From: Deinococcus aquiradiocola
Lineage (GTDB): Bacteria; Deinococcota; Deinococci; Deinococcales; Deinococcaceae
Reading direction: 5' to 3'
Assembly: GCF_014646915.1 (NCBI RefSeq)
Contig: NZ_BMOE01000020.1
Location: 1-44,737, forward strand
Length of the DNA stretch: 44,737 bases
The notes beneath the pieces were generated by a model. The model was not told the DNA's origin, made no database searches, and saw only the letters and a list, made by a program, of their open reading frames with translations. Positions within the stretch are counted from its first letter, which is position 1; every line of letters begins with the position of its first letter. Positions 32,432-41,605 of the stretch are shown piece after piece. Position numbers and translations under genes: made by a program.

Positions 32432-32718
32432 CAGCCTTCCACCGTGCGCGGCACGCGGATGAAGCCGTCCTGGTGTTCCGGCGCGAGGTCCGTGACGGTC
32501 CGCCGGTCGAACATCTCACCGGGCTCGTCGGCGCGCAGGACGTTGACGAGGTGCACGGGGCGCTGCATCTCGGGGACGCCCTCGGTGTCGAGTTCCTGGA
32601 GTTTCTGGAAGTACCCGAGCATCTTGTTGAGGTCGTGGAGCAGGTCGCCCTGTTCCTGTTCGGTCAGCTCCAGTCGGCTGAGCGTGGCGAGATGCTGCAC
32701 TTCGGCGGCTTCGATCAT
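32431..32718 (-). CDS. gatC: Aspartyl/glutamyl-tRNA amidotransferase subunit C
   Basis: 95 residues, matching GatC. Features: [17 protein letters not shown] start, [21 protein letters not shown], and the [11 protein letters not shown] tail block. It steadies GatA in the complex that amidates misacylated Asp-tRNA(Asn) and Glu-tRNA(Gln); in Deinococcus this is a route to asparagine. gatA and gatB are not here. TATACT lies 7 nt before the ATG at 32718 (leaderless). First gene of a gatC-serS operon. Confidence 0.93.
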   Translation of the reverse strand: MIEAAEVQHLATLSRLELTEQEQGDLLHDLNKMLGYFQKLQELDTEGVPEMQRPVHLVNVLRADEPGEMFDRRTVTDLAPEHQDGFIRVPRTVEG

Positions 32719-32845
32719 GGGGGGAAGTATAGCGGTGGGGCGCGCCCGGCCGGGAGCGGCAGCGTGGGTGGCGAGGGCGGCGGGGTGGGGCGCGGTTGAA
32801 CCGGATGCAAACAGGTGAAAGGAGGGGTCTGATTTGCACAAACCC

Positions 32846-32865
32846 TGATTCTCGATACAGAATCA
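32846..32865 (+). promoter_or_regulatory. Palindrome upstream of the photolyase ORF
   Basis: Perfect 7-bp inverted repeat TGATTCT-CGATAC-AGAATCA, 26 nt before the ATG, in an AT-richer patch, with TTGCAC 11 bp upstream of the first arm. It is a good candidate operator for a dimeric regulator. It is not the 17-bp Deinococcus radiation-desiccation motif. Confidence 0.5.
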
Positions 32866-32891
32866 CACCCCCCAAATCGCCACACTGTGGC

Positions 32892-35188
32892 ATGCCCCTC
32901 TCGCTGGTCTGGTTCAAACGCGACCTGCGCGTCCACGACCACGCCGCGCTCACGCTCGCCGCCGAACGCGGCCGGGTGCTGCCCCTGTACATCTGGGAGG
33001 ACGAGCAGCTCACGCACCCGGAGTACTCCAGCACGCAGCTGACCCTCACCAACGACGCGCTCGCGCACCTGTCCGGCGACCTCGCGCGGCTCGGCGCGCC
33101 GCTGCACGTCCGGCACGGCGAGGCCGCCAGCGTCATCGCGGCCCTGCAGGCACAGTATGGGTTCACGGCCATCTACGCGCACCAGGAGACCGGCAACGCC
33201 GTCAGTTACGCCCGCGACCGCCGCGTGCGCGCCTGGGCCCGCGCGCTGGGCCTCCCCTTTCACGAACCGCCGCAGAACGGCGTGATCCGCCGCCTGCGCG
33301 ACCGGGACACCTGGGCGGACGAATGGGAGGCCCGCATGGGCGCCCCTCCGCTGCCCGCCCCGGGACGGCTGGACGGTCCAGCCGCGCCGCCCTTCGTGCC
33401 GCTCCGGCCACGCGCGGCGGGCCTGCCGCCCCTCACGCAGACGCTCCCCTGGCCCGCCGGGACCTTCGGGGAGACGCTCGCCCGCGAGACGCTGCACAGC
33501 TTCCTGACGGTGCGCGGCGTGAACTACACGCGCGAGATGAGTTCCCCGCTGGGCGCCGGGCACGCCTGCTCGCGCCTCAGCCCGCACCTGATGATGGGCA
33601 CCGTCAGCCTGCGGACCGTGGTGCACGCCACCCGGCAACGCCTCGCGGCCGCGCGCGGCGACGCGGGCGCCGACCCGCGCTGGCTGCGGTCCCTGCGCAG
33701 CTTCGAGAGCCGCCTGCACTGGCACTGCCACTTCATGCAGCGCCTGGAGAGCGAGCCGGACATGGAATTCCACGCGCTGAACCGCGCGCTGCGAGGCCTG
33801 CTGCCCACCGAACTGGACGACGCGGCCCGCGAACGCCTGCGCGCGTGGACGGACGGCCGCACCGGCTACCCCATGATCGACGCGTGCATGCGCGCCCTGC
33901 ACGCGACCGGCTGGCTGAACTTCCGGATGCGGGCCATGCTGGTGTCGTTCGCCACGCACCACCTGCACCTCCCGTGGCGCGAGACGGGCCTGACGCTCGC
34001 GCGCCTGTGGCTGGACCACGAGCCCGGCATCCACTGGGCGCAGGTGCAGATGCAGAGCGGCATGGTCGGCATCAACCGCCTGCGCGTGTACTCCCCCACC
34101 CGGCAGGCGCGCGAGCAGGACCCGGACGGCGACTTCATCCGCCGCTGGGTGCCGGAACTGACGGACGTGCCCACCGATTACGTTCACGCACCGTGGGAGT
34201 GGTCCGGCACGACCCGCACCGGGTACCCGCCACCCATCGTGCCGGAAACGGGCGCGTCCCGCGCCGCGCACGCCCGCCTGAACGCCGTGCGCGCCACGCC
34301 GGAATTCCAGGCGGAAGCGCGGCGCGTGTACGACCGGCACGGCAGCCGCAAGAAGGCCGCCCTGCGAGCCGAAAGAAACGCTCTGGGCCTCCCCCCCAAA
34401 CCCCCACGCGCCGCACGTTCCGCTGGCGTACAAAGGAAGGCACGCATGAGTGACCAACCCGACCTGTTCGGCCTGACCCCCGAGGCCCCCACCCCCAGAG
34501 CCATCCAGCCCGCCGGACTGCCGGACAGCTGGCAGCACGCCCTGGAGGACGTGTTCGCCGCGCCCGCCTTCCACCAGCTGCGCGACTTCCTGGTGCGCGA
34601 ACGGCGGGAGCAGACCATCTACCCGCCCGCGCCGGACGTGTTCAGTGCGCTGCGTCTCACGCCGCTGGAGGACGTGAAGGTCCTCATCCTGGGTCAGGAC
34701 CCGTACCACCGCCCCGGGCAGGCGCACGGCCTGAGCTTCAGCGTCCGGCCCGGCGTGCCCGTCCCGCCCAGCCTGCGCAACATCTACAAGGAACTGCAGA
34801 CCGACCTTCCCGGCTTCACCCCGCCCCGCCACGGCTACCTCCGCGCGTGGGCGGAGCAGGGCGTGCTGCTCCTGAACGCCGTCCTGACCGTCCGTGAGGG
34901 CCAGCCGAACAGCCACGCCAATCAGGGCTGGGAGGCCGTCACGGACGCCGTGATCCGCGCCGTGAACGACCGGCCCGAACGCGTGGTGTTCGTGCTGTGG
35001 GGCGCGTACGCCCGCAGGAAGAAGGCCCTCATCACCGGGCCGCAGCACGTCGTCATCGAGTCCGCGCACCCCAGCCCGCTGAGCGTCGCGAACTTCCTTG
35101 GCACGCGCCCCTTCAGCCGCGTGAACGCCGCGCTGCAGGAGGCAGGCCGCACCCCCATCGACTGGCAACTCCCGATGAAGGCGGAAGA

Positions 35189-35192
<4 letters not shown>
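32892..35192 (+). CDS. Photolyase/cryptochrome-family protein reading through into uracil-DNA glycosylase
   Basis: One open frame of 766 residues. Residues 1-about 485 are a photolyase/cryptochrome: antenna-type Rossmann start [15 protein letters not shown], then the FAD domain with [30 protein letters not shown], and [15 protein letters not shown]. The last block ([10 protein letters not shown], not the classic YFRIFNP) marks a less-studied branch of the family, so true DNA-repair activity is likely but not certain. A GSRKKAA end is followed by a Pro/Arg/Ala linker of about 30 residues and a complete UDG. A run of seven C (34391-34397) in the linker could hide a one-base indel: in the -1 frame the photolyase would stop at 34453. 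Start ATG follows CACACT by 5 nt. Confidence 0.75.
34446..35192 (+). CDS. ung: Uracil-DNA glycosylase (family 1)
   Basis: 248 residues from the internal ATG at 34446. It cuts uracil out of DNA after cytosine deamination. Catalytic water-activating Asp85 is in GQDPYH (83-88), and the minor-groove loop HPSPLS is at 208-213. [23 protein letters not shown] and [13 protein letters not shown] are typical. AGGAAGG lies 5 nt before this ATG, so it can be made alone even though the upstream frame is open. The stop overlaps the topoisomerase start by 4 nt (ATGA). Confidence 0.95.
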
Positions 35193-36226
<1,034 letters not shown>

Positions 36227-36304
36227 CAGCCGCCTGGACAGCTAGTGATACCGGTATAGATTCAGGGTGCTCAGCGGCATCAGGTCACTGAACCTGCACC
36301 CGTC

Positions 36305-36471
36305 ACACGGTGTTGATCCGATTCCAGGGATGCCGGAAACAGCGAAGGCATCCCTTCTTGGGCAGAACGGACGCCCTGCAGGACGCCTGCCCGCTTCCAT
36401 CTCCTCCAAACCGTACTTGTTGGTGCTCGCTTCGCTCGGCTGAACTCCAAACGTTCAGCTCAAAATCGTAT
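36305..36471 (-). repeat. Dispersed intergenic repeat, copy C (reverse orientation)
   Basis: Reads on the minus strand as the same element as copies A and B: 5' hairpin GCTGAAC-N7-GTTCAGC (36459-36439), then CCAACAAGTACGG, a middle module shared with A (contains GCCCAAGAAGGG), and the 3' hairpin GGGATGCC/GGCATCCC, ending with ATCAACACCGTGT. It lies between the convergent topoisomerase and GNAT genes. Just before it, 36227-36304 holds a perfect ATACCGGTAT palindrome and a GGGTGC/GCACCC hairpin. Confidence 0.9.
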
Positions 36472-36481
36472 CGTTTCTGCT

Positions 36482-36955
36482 TCAGCTCAGGTCTTTGCGC
36501 ATGATGATGCTCGTTTCGTGGAAGCCCAGGCCGGTGTACAGGGCGCGCGCGCCGGTGTTGTGCCCGAAGACGTGCAGCTGGATGTTCGTGGCTCCGCGTG
36601 CGGCGGCGTCCTGTTCCAGCAGCGTGAAGGCCTGCGTGGCGTACCCGCGCCTGCGGTACGGGGCGTGAATCTCGATCTCGTACACGAAGGCGCTCGTGCG
36701 GTGTCCTTCGTGGCGCAGGGCGTACCAGAGGACGCCGACGTCCTGGCCGGTGGTGGGGTCGTGCAGGTCGAAGTGGTGGTGGTCCGGGGTGTGCAGGCCG
36801 TCCGGGCAGAGCATCAGGAATTCGCCTTCGGCGCGCGCCTGGGCGCTGGCGGCGTCCCACTGGCCGCTGCGGGTCTTTTCTTCGGCGTACCCGGTGGTGG
36901 CGTGGTTCAGGAAGCGCCGGAACGTGGCGTCGGTCATGGGGCGCAGTTCGGTCAT
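36482..36955 (-). CDS. GNAT family N-acetyltransferase
   Basis: 157 residues. Core GNAT features: FVYEIEIHAPYRRRGYATQAFTLLEQDA (R/Q-x-x-G-x-G/A acetyl-CoA loop) and NIQLHVFGHNTGARALYTGLGF near the C-terminus (the YTGLGFHE block). Cytoplasmic and of unknown acceptor. The ATG at 36955 follows TACACT by 6 nt (leaderless). It is divergent from the DUF427 gene and convergent with topoisomerase IB. Confidence 0.88.
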   Translation of the reverse strand: MTELRPMTDATFRRFLNHATTGYAEEKTRSGQWDAASAQARAEGEFLMLCPDGLHTPDHHHFDLHDPTTGQDVGVLWYALRHEGHRTSAFVYEIEIHAPYRRRGYATQAFTLLEQDAAARGATNIQLHVFGHNTGARALYTGLGFHETSIIMRKDLS

Positions 36956-37028
36956 GCGGTCAGTGTAGGCGTGCGGGATTGGGGGGCGCGGTACAGCGCA
37001 GGCGTGGGGCGCGGCGCAGAGTGGCGAG

Positions 37029-37523
37029 ATGCGACCTGTACCTGTTCGTCCTGGCGTCGGTCAGGAGTCCGTGTGGGAGTACCCGCGTCCGCCGAGGCTG
37101 GAGTGGAGTGACCGGCGGGTGGAGGTGTGGCTGGGCGGCGTGCGGATCGTGGAGGCGGCCGGGGCGTTCCGGGTGCTGGAGACGAGTCATCCGCCCGTGT
37201 ATTACCTGTCGCCGGACGCGTTCCTGCCGGGCGTGCTGAGTCCCGCGCCGGGCGGGAGCGTGTGCGAGTGGAAGGGCCGCGCGAGTTACTGGACCCTGTC
37301 GGCCGGGGGGCGTGTGGAGGAGGCGGCCGCGTGGAGTTACGGGTGGCCGACGCCGGAGTTCCTGCCGATCCGGGACCGCGTGGCGCTGTACGCGGGTCGG
37401 GTGGACCGCGTGACGCTGGGGGGCGTGACGGTGACGCCGCAGCCGGGGGAGTTTTACGGCGGGTGGATCACGCCGGACGTGGTGGGGCCGTTCAAGGGCG
37501 AGCCGGGCAGCTGGGGCTGGTAA
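37029..37523 (+). CDS. DUF427 domain protein
   Basis: 164 residues. ESVWEYPRPPRLEWSDRRVEVW at the start, VLETSHPPVYYLSPDAF, and the late SYGWPTPEFLPIRDRVALYAGRVDRV block identify the DUF427 (nucleotidyltransferase-like by annotation only) family. It is a small beta-rich cytoplasmic protein of unknown role. No strong ribosome-binding site precedes the ATG at 37029. Divergent from the GNAT gene across 73 nt and convergent with the hydrolase gene. Confidence 0.85.
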   Translation: MRPVPVRPGVGQESVWEYPRPPRLEWSDRRVEVWLGGVRIVEAAGAFRVLETSHPPVYYLSPDAFLPGVLSPAPGGSVCEWKGRASYWTLSAGGRVEEAAAWSYGWPTPEFLPIRDRVALYAGRVDRVTLGGVTVTPQPGEFYGGWITPDVVGPFKGEPGSWGW

Positions 37524-37538
37524 CGTGGCAGGGCCGGT

Positions 37539-38315
37539 TCAGCGGCGCGTGATGAAGTCGCGGATGTTCTGCACGATCTGCGTTTCGGCGGTGGCGCGTG
37601 TGACGGTGGGGACGCCGTCGCCGTTCTGGGGGCCGTAACGGCCGAAGAAGGCGTGCACGGAGCCGCGCACCGTGACGAGGCGCGTGCCTGCGGGGAGGCG
37701 CGTCAGGCCGTCCTTGACGTCGGCGGGGTCGGCGACCGTGTCGTGTTCACCCATCAGGTCCAGCACGCGCAGGGTCTTCTGGCCGCTCAGGGTGACGTTT
37801 CCGGCGGGGTACGCGCCCATCAGGATGAGGCCCTGCACCGTGCCGGGGTGGCTGCTGAGGTACTGGGCGGCCATCGCGCCGCCGAGGCTGTGTCCGGCGA
37901 GGTACACGGGGCGGCCCTGGGCGTAGTGCCGGATGACGCTGTCGGCGCGGCCGATGCCGGTGACGGCCAGGTCGAGCGGGAAGCGCACGATGACGGTCTG
38001 CACGCCCCACGGGGCGAGGGCCGTGCCGAGCCATTCGTACGCCTGGGGGCGCACGAGGCCGCCGGGGTACAGCACGAGGAGGCGCGTGGCGGGCGTGCCG
38101 ACGGGCCGGATGTCGATCACGCCGCCGTCCTGCTCGGACCAGCGGGTGGTGGCGCGGGCGTCCGGGTACGCGGCGTCCTGCCCGAGCTTCAGGGCGGGGC
38201 GGTGCAGGGTGGGCCACAGCAGGCCGAGCGTGAAGGCGAGGGCCAGCAGCAGCAGGACGCCGGTGGCGCGCAGCCACGGGCGCGGGCGGCGGGGTCGGGC
38301 GGTGAGACTCGTCAT
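37539..38315 (-). CDS. Membrane-anchored alpha/beta hydrolase
   Basis: 258 residues. A membrane helix (LRATGVLLLLALAFTLGLLWP, residues 16-35) anchors an alpha/beta-hydrolase domain outside. The nucleophile is Ser in AGHSLGGAMAAQ; Asp in GEHDTVADP and His in GSVHAFFGRYG complete a triad. An oxyanion-type VLYPGG lies earlier. Substrate unknown; esterase or peptidase activity both possible. CACACT lies 6 nt before the ATG. Confidence 0.85.
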   Translation of the reverse strand: MTSLTARPRRPRPWLRATGVLLLLALAFTLGLLWPTLHRPALKLGQDAAYPDARATTRWSEQDGGVIDIRPVGTPATRLLVLYPGGLVRPQAYEWLGTALAPWGVQTVIVRFPLDLAVTGIGRADSVIRHYAQGRPVYLAGHSLGGAMAAQYLSSHPGTVQGLILMGAYPAGNVTLSGQKTLRVLDLMGEHDTVADPADVKDGLTRLPAGTRLVTVRGSVHAFFGRYGPQNGDGVPTVTRATAETQIVQNIRDFITRR

Positions 38316-38464
38316 GCCTTCAGTGTGCGGCAGGCCGGGGCGGGGACGTTCACGGGAACTTCACGCTCGCGTTCCGTACCACATCCGGCAATCCAGTCGG
38401 GGGGGCGCTGCATATAACAGGTCAGGAAGCAGCCAGGGAGCACCGGCTGCACAAGGAGCTCACC

Positions 38465-39160
38465 ATGAAGAACATCACCCTGACCGCCCTCGTCCTCGCC
38501 ACCGCCAGCCTGACCGTCGCTTCGGCGCAGGGCATGGACATGAAGTCCGCGTACGTCCGTGTCGTGCACGGCGTGTCCGACGCGCCCGCCGTGGACGTGT
38601 ACGTGGACGGCACGCGCACCGTCGCCAACGCGCCCTTCAAGGCCGTCACCCCATACGGCAACGTGCCTGCAGGCAAGCACAACGTCATGATCACCGCCGC
38701 GGGCGACAAGAACACCGTCGTCTTCAAGGGCGACGTGACCCTCACGGCCGGCACGTACTACACGGTGGCCGCCGTCGGCTACCTGAAGAACCTCAAGCCG
38801 AAGATCTTCACCGCCAAGAGCCTGAACATGAACAAGGGCAAGGCCGAAGTGAACGTGTACCACCTCGCGCCCGACGCGCCCCGCGTGCAGGCCCTCGCGA
38901 AGGACTACAACAACGCCGCCATCCTGCCGATGGGCGTGGCGTACGGCAACGAGTACACCGTGAACGTCGACCCGATGGGCGTGAACCTCGACATCGTGCC
39001 GTTCGGCAAGACCACCCCGGTCGTCAAGAACCTCAGCGGCGTGTCCGTCGCGGGCGGCAAGAGCTACAGCATCTTCGCGCTGGGCACCATGGCCGGCAAC
39101 ACCCTGGATTTCGTGGTGACCGAGGACAAGGTCGTCGCCGACTCCATGATGGCGAAGTGA
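38465..39160 (+). CDS. DUF4397 secreted protein
   Basis: 231 residues. Signal peptide (LTALVLATASLTVASAQG, cleavage near residue 22). Two DUF4397 beta-sandwich repeats start with YVRVVHGVSDAPAVDVYVDG and NVYHLAPDAPRVQALAKD. The family is surface-located and seems structural or adhesive. AAGGAG lies 8 nt before the ATG, and CATATAAC (about 38410-38417) may be the -10; a 6-bp hairpin GCAGCC/GGCTGC lies between. Expression therefore looks leadered, unlike many neighbours. Confidence 0.85.
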   Translation: MKNITLTALVLATASLTVASAQGMDMKSAYVRVVHGVSDAPAVDVYVDGTRTVANAPFKAVTPYGNVPAGKHNVMITAAGDKNTVVFKGDVTLTAGTYYTVAAVGYLKNLKPKIFTAKSLNMNKGKAEVNVYHLAPDAPRVQALAKDYNNAAILPMGVAYGNEYTVNVDPMGVNLDIVPFGKTTPVVKNLSGVSVAGGKSYSIFALGTMAGNTLDFVVTEDKVVADSMMAK

Positions 39161-39197
39161 TCGGCACGGCCTGACCCGCACGGGCCAGGCTGGGGGG

Positions 39198-39227
39198 GCG
39201 GCACGCAGCTTCAGGGCGGCGTGCCGC
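39198..39227 (+). terminator. Terminator after the DUF4397 gene
   Basis: 9-bp perfect stem GCGGCACGC / GCGTGCCGC with a 12-nt loop, 38 nt after the stop. Confidence 0.6.
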
Positions 39228-39285
39228 TCCTGCGTGTACAGGAGATGATGGGTGTACGGGCCGGTGGCCCGGAGGGAGGGTGAGG

Positions 39286-40785
39286 ATGCGGGTGTTGAGG
39301 GCGTGGATTGCTGCGGTGCTGCTGAGCGCCATCGGGTACGCGCTGTTCGTGGCGAGCGGTGTGGCGTACCCGCCGCTGCGCCTGTTCGGCGCGTTGACGC
39401 AGCTGCTCGGGATTCCGAAGTTGTTTCAGCTGGTGCATCAGGTGTTCGGACTGGGGCAGGGCGGGAAGATCTTCGCGTTCATGGGCGTGGCGGTGCTGTG
39501 GCTGGGTGGGCTGACGCTGCTGGGCAGCGTGTGGCGCGGTCAGGTGGCTGGGCTGGTGGCGTGCGTGCTGACGCTCGTCTTTGCGCCGTGGCCGGTGGCG
39601 CTGGGGTACGGGATCGCGTTCTGGCTGCTGCTGGACGCCCTGCAGGCCCTGCTGGGGCCGCGCGTTGCGGGTGCCGTACGCGTTCCGGCCCGGCGTGGCG
39701 AGGGGCGCGTGATCGTGCCGCCCTCCACGGACGGGGCCGCGGTCACGGCGGCACCTCCGGCCCTGCCGGACGGGACGCGGCGCGCGACGACGGCGGCCCT
39801 CGCGGCGGGCGGGGCGCTCGTGGCGGGCGGCGGTCTCACGGCGCTGTTCCGGGATTCGGGCGGCGCGGCCGCGTCCGCCCCGGCCACCATCACGCCCGGC
39901 GGTCCGCTGCCGTTCGGCGTGACGCCCGTGGACCAGTGGTACTACGTGTCCAAGAACCTGGAGGCCTTCGACCCGACCGTGGACGGCGCGAAATGGCGAC
40001 TGAAGGTGGACGGCCTCGTCCGGACGCCCATGAGCCTGAGCCTCACGGACCTGAAACGCTTCACGCCCGTCACGGAGGAACTCACGCTCAGCTGCATCTC
40101 GAACCCCGTCGGCGGCCCGCTCCTCTCCAACGGCGTGTGGGTCGGCTTCCGCCTCTCGGAGCTGCTGAAGGCGGCGGGCGTGCAGCCGGGCGCGAAGTAC
40201 CTGCTGTGGGAGGCCGCGGACGGGTACACGGAGTCCCTGCCGCTCGGGCGGGCGCTGGAGGACGACGTGCTGCTGGTGCACACCCTGAACGGCGCGCCCC
40301 TCAACCGCAAGCACGGCTTCCCGCTGCGCGTCCTGATCCCTGGCCGGTACGGCATGAAGCAGCCCCGCTGGCTGACGCGCATCAGCCTGTCAGACCGGGA
40401 CGTGCCGGGGTACTGGGTGAAGCGGGGGTGGAGCCGCACGGCGGAAGTGGAACTGCTGAGCCGCATCGACGAGCCGCAGGAGGTCAACCCGAACGTCAAG
40501 GCGGGCGCGTCGTTCGTGCGCGGCATCGCGTTCTTCGGCGGCAAGCCCGTCACGCGGGTCGAGGTGACGGTGGACGGCGGCAAGTCCTGGCGGGACGCGC
40601 GGCTTGTCGCGCCGCGCACCCGGTACGCGTGGACGCCGTGGGAACTGCCGGTCACGCTCACGCCCGGCAGTTACGAACTGGCGGTCCGTGCGTACTCCGG
40701 CAGCACCGAGCAGAAGAAGGCCGAGAAGGACGCCCTGCCGGAAGGCGCGACCGGCTACCATCACTTCATCGTGAACGTCAGCTGA
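39286..40785 (+). CDS. Membrane-fused sulfite-oxidase-family molybdopterin oxidoreductase
   Basis: 499 residues. The first 130 contain about four membrane helices; then a linker; then TRRATTAAL followed by a fifth hydrophobic stretch (168-187), resembling a Tat signal inside the chain. The catalytic part (from about 200) is a sulfite-oxidase-fold Mo-cofactor domain: WYYVSKN, Cys270 in LSCISNPVGG (Mo ligand), GYTESLPLGRALED, GFPLRVLIPGRYGMKQPRWLTRI, and a C-terminal Ig-like dimer domain. It probably oxidises or reduces a periplasmic-side substrate, with electrons through the membrane part. Start ATG has GGAGG 6 nt upstream. Confidence 0.85.
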   Translation: MRVLRAWIAAVLLSAIGYALFVASGVAYPPLRLFGALTQLLGIPKLFQLVHQVFGLGQGGKIFAFMGVAVLWLGGLTLLGSVWRGQVAGLVACVLTLVFAPWPVALGYGIAFWLLLDALQALLGPRVAGAVRVPARRGEGRVIVPPSTDGAAVTAAPPALPDGTRRATTAALAAGGALVAGGGLTALFRDSGGAAASAPATITPGGPLPFGVTPVDQWYYVSKNLEAFDPTVDGAKWRLKVDGLVRTPMSLSLTDLKRFTPVTEELTLSCISNPVGGPLLSNGVWVGFRLSELLKAAGVQPGAKYLLWEAADGYTESLPLGRALEDDVLLVHTLNGAPLNRKHGFPLRVLIPGRYGMKQPRWLTRISLSDRDVPGYWVKRGWSRTAEVELLSRIDEPQEVNPNVKAGASFVRGIAFFGGKPVTRVEVTVDGGKSWRDARLVAPRTRYAWTPWELPVTLTPGSYELAVRAYSGSTEQKKAEKDALPEGATGYHHFIVNVS

Positions 40786-40801
40786 CACGGCCCTCAGCCA
40801 G

Positions 40802-40837
40802 GACCGCCCCGGCCTCTGTTCAACGGCCGGGGCGGTC
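40802..40837 (+). terminator. Strong terminator after the molybdoenzyme gene
   Basis: Perfect 13-bp stem GACCGCCCCGGCC / GGCCGGGGCGGTC with a 10-nt loop, then TTGTAT. A TATGCT follows at once and could be a promoter for the NYN gene. The stretch 40838-41008 holds no gene and probably is a leader; it includes a GACCCC/GGGGTC hairpin. Confidence 0.8.
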
Positions 40838-41008
40838 TTGTATGCTGCCAGGGTTCCGGGGTACGGCCTTCACCTTGGCCCCCCGGAGAGCAGGACGGAC
40901 AGCACAGCGGGAAACCACTTCAAGCGGACCCCCACCCATTCAGGGGTCACCGGCACGGCAGGCTTCGTCCTGCACAGCCGGATCATGAACAAGGCATCAG
41001 GGAGCAGC

Positions 41009-41605
41009 ATGGAACGGATCGGTGTGTTTATTGACGGGGCGAACGTGTACGCGGCCGCCAAACGACTCGGCTGGAACTTCGATCACCGGAAGATCCTCGA
41101 CCACTTCGCGGGCATGGGCCGCCTGTACAACGCGTACTACTACACGGCCGTCCCGTCCAGCGTGGACGACAAGCAGAAGCGCTTCATCGACGCGCTGACG
41201 TACATGGGGTACACGGTGCGCACCAAGGTGCTGCGCGAGAGCACCGACGATCACGGTGAGATGCACCGGCACGCGAACCTCGACATCGAGATCGTGACGG
41301 ATCTGCTGTCGACCGTGGACCTGTACGACGTGGCGGTCCTGCTGACGGGCGACGGGGACTTCGAACGTCCGGCGGAGGTGCTGCGCGCGCGCGGGAAACG
41401 CGTGGTGGTGGCGAGCATCCCGGAGATGACGAGTTACGAGCTGCGGAACGCGGCGGACGAGTACATCGACTTCAAGGACATTCGCGCGGAGGTGGAACGC
41501 CCCGGCTACCGCCTGCCGAGCGAGGGCCGTGACGCGGGCAAGGCCGAGCGTGAACTGACGCGTCCCTTCTACATGACGGCCGCGGCGGACACCGATGAAC
41601 GCTGA
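41009..41605 (+). CDS. NYN domain protein (LabA/DUF88-like, putative RNase)
   Basis: 198 residues. FIDGANVYAAAK near the start (catalytic Asp), ANLDIEIVTDLLS, and LLTGDGDFERPAEVLRARGKRVVVAS are the NYN/PIN-like nuclease motifs. The C-terminus is short and basic (PSEGRDAGKAERELTR). Members cleave RNA or act in regulation; here the substrate is unknown. The ATG at 41009 has GGGAG upstream; an ATG at 40985 is another choice. It overlaps plsX by 11 nt, so translation is coupled. Confidence 0.88.
   Translation: MERIGVFIDGANVYAAAKRLGWNFDHRKILDHFAGMGRLYNAYYYTAVPSSVDDKQKRFIDALTYMGYTVRTKVLRESTDDHGEMHRHANLDIEIVTDLLSTVDLYDVAVLLTGDGDFERPAEVLRARGKRVVVASIPEMTSYELRNAADEYIDFKDIRAEVERPGYRLPSEGRDAGKAERELTRPFYMTAAADTDER

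Noticed and set aside
36227..36304. ATACCGGTAT palindrome and hairpin as an attachment site
   Set aside because: There is no integrase or duplicated flank; it is more likely the topoisomerase gene 3' end structure.
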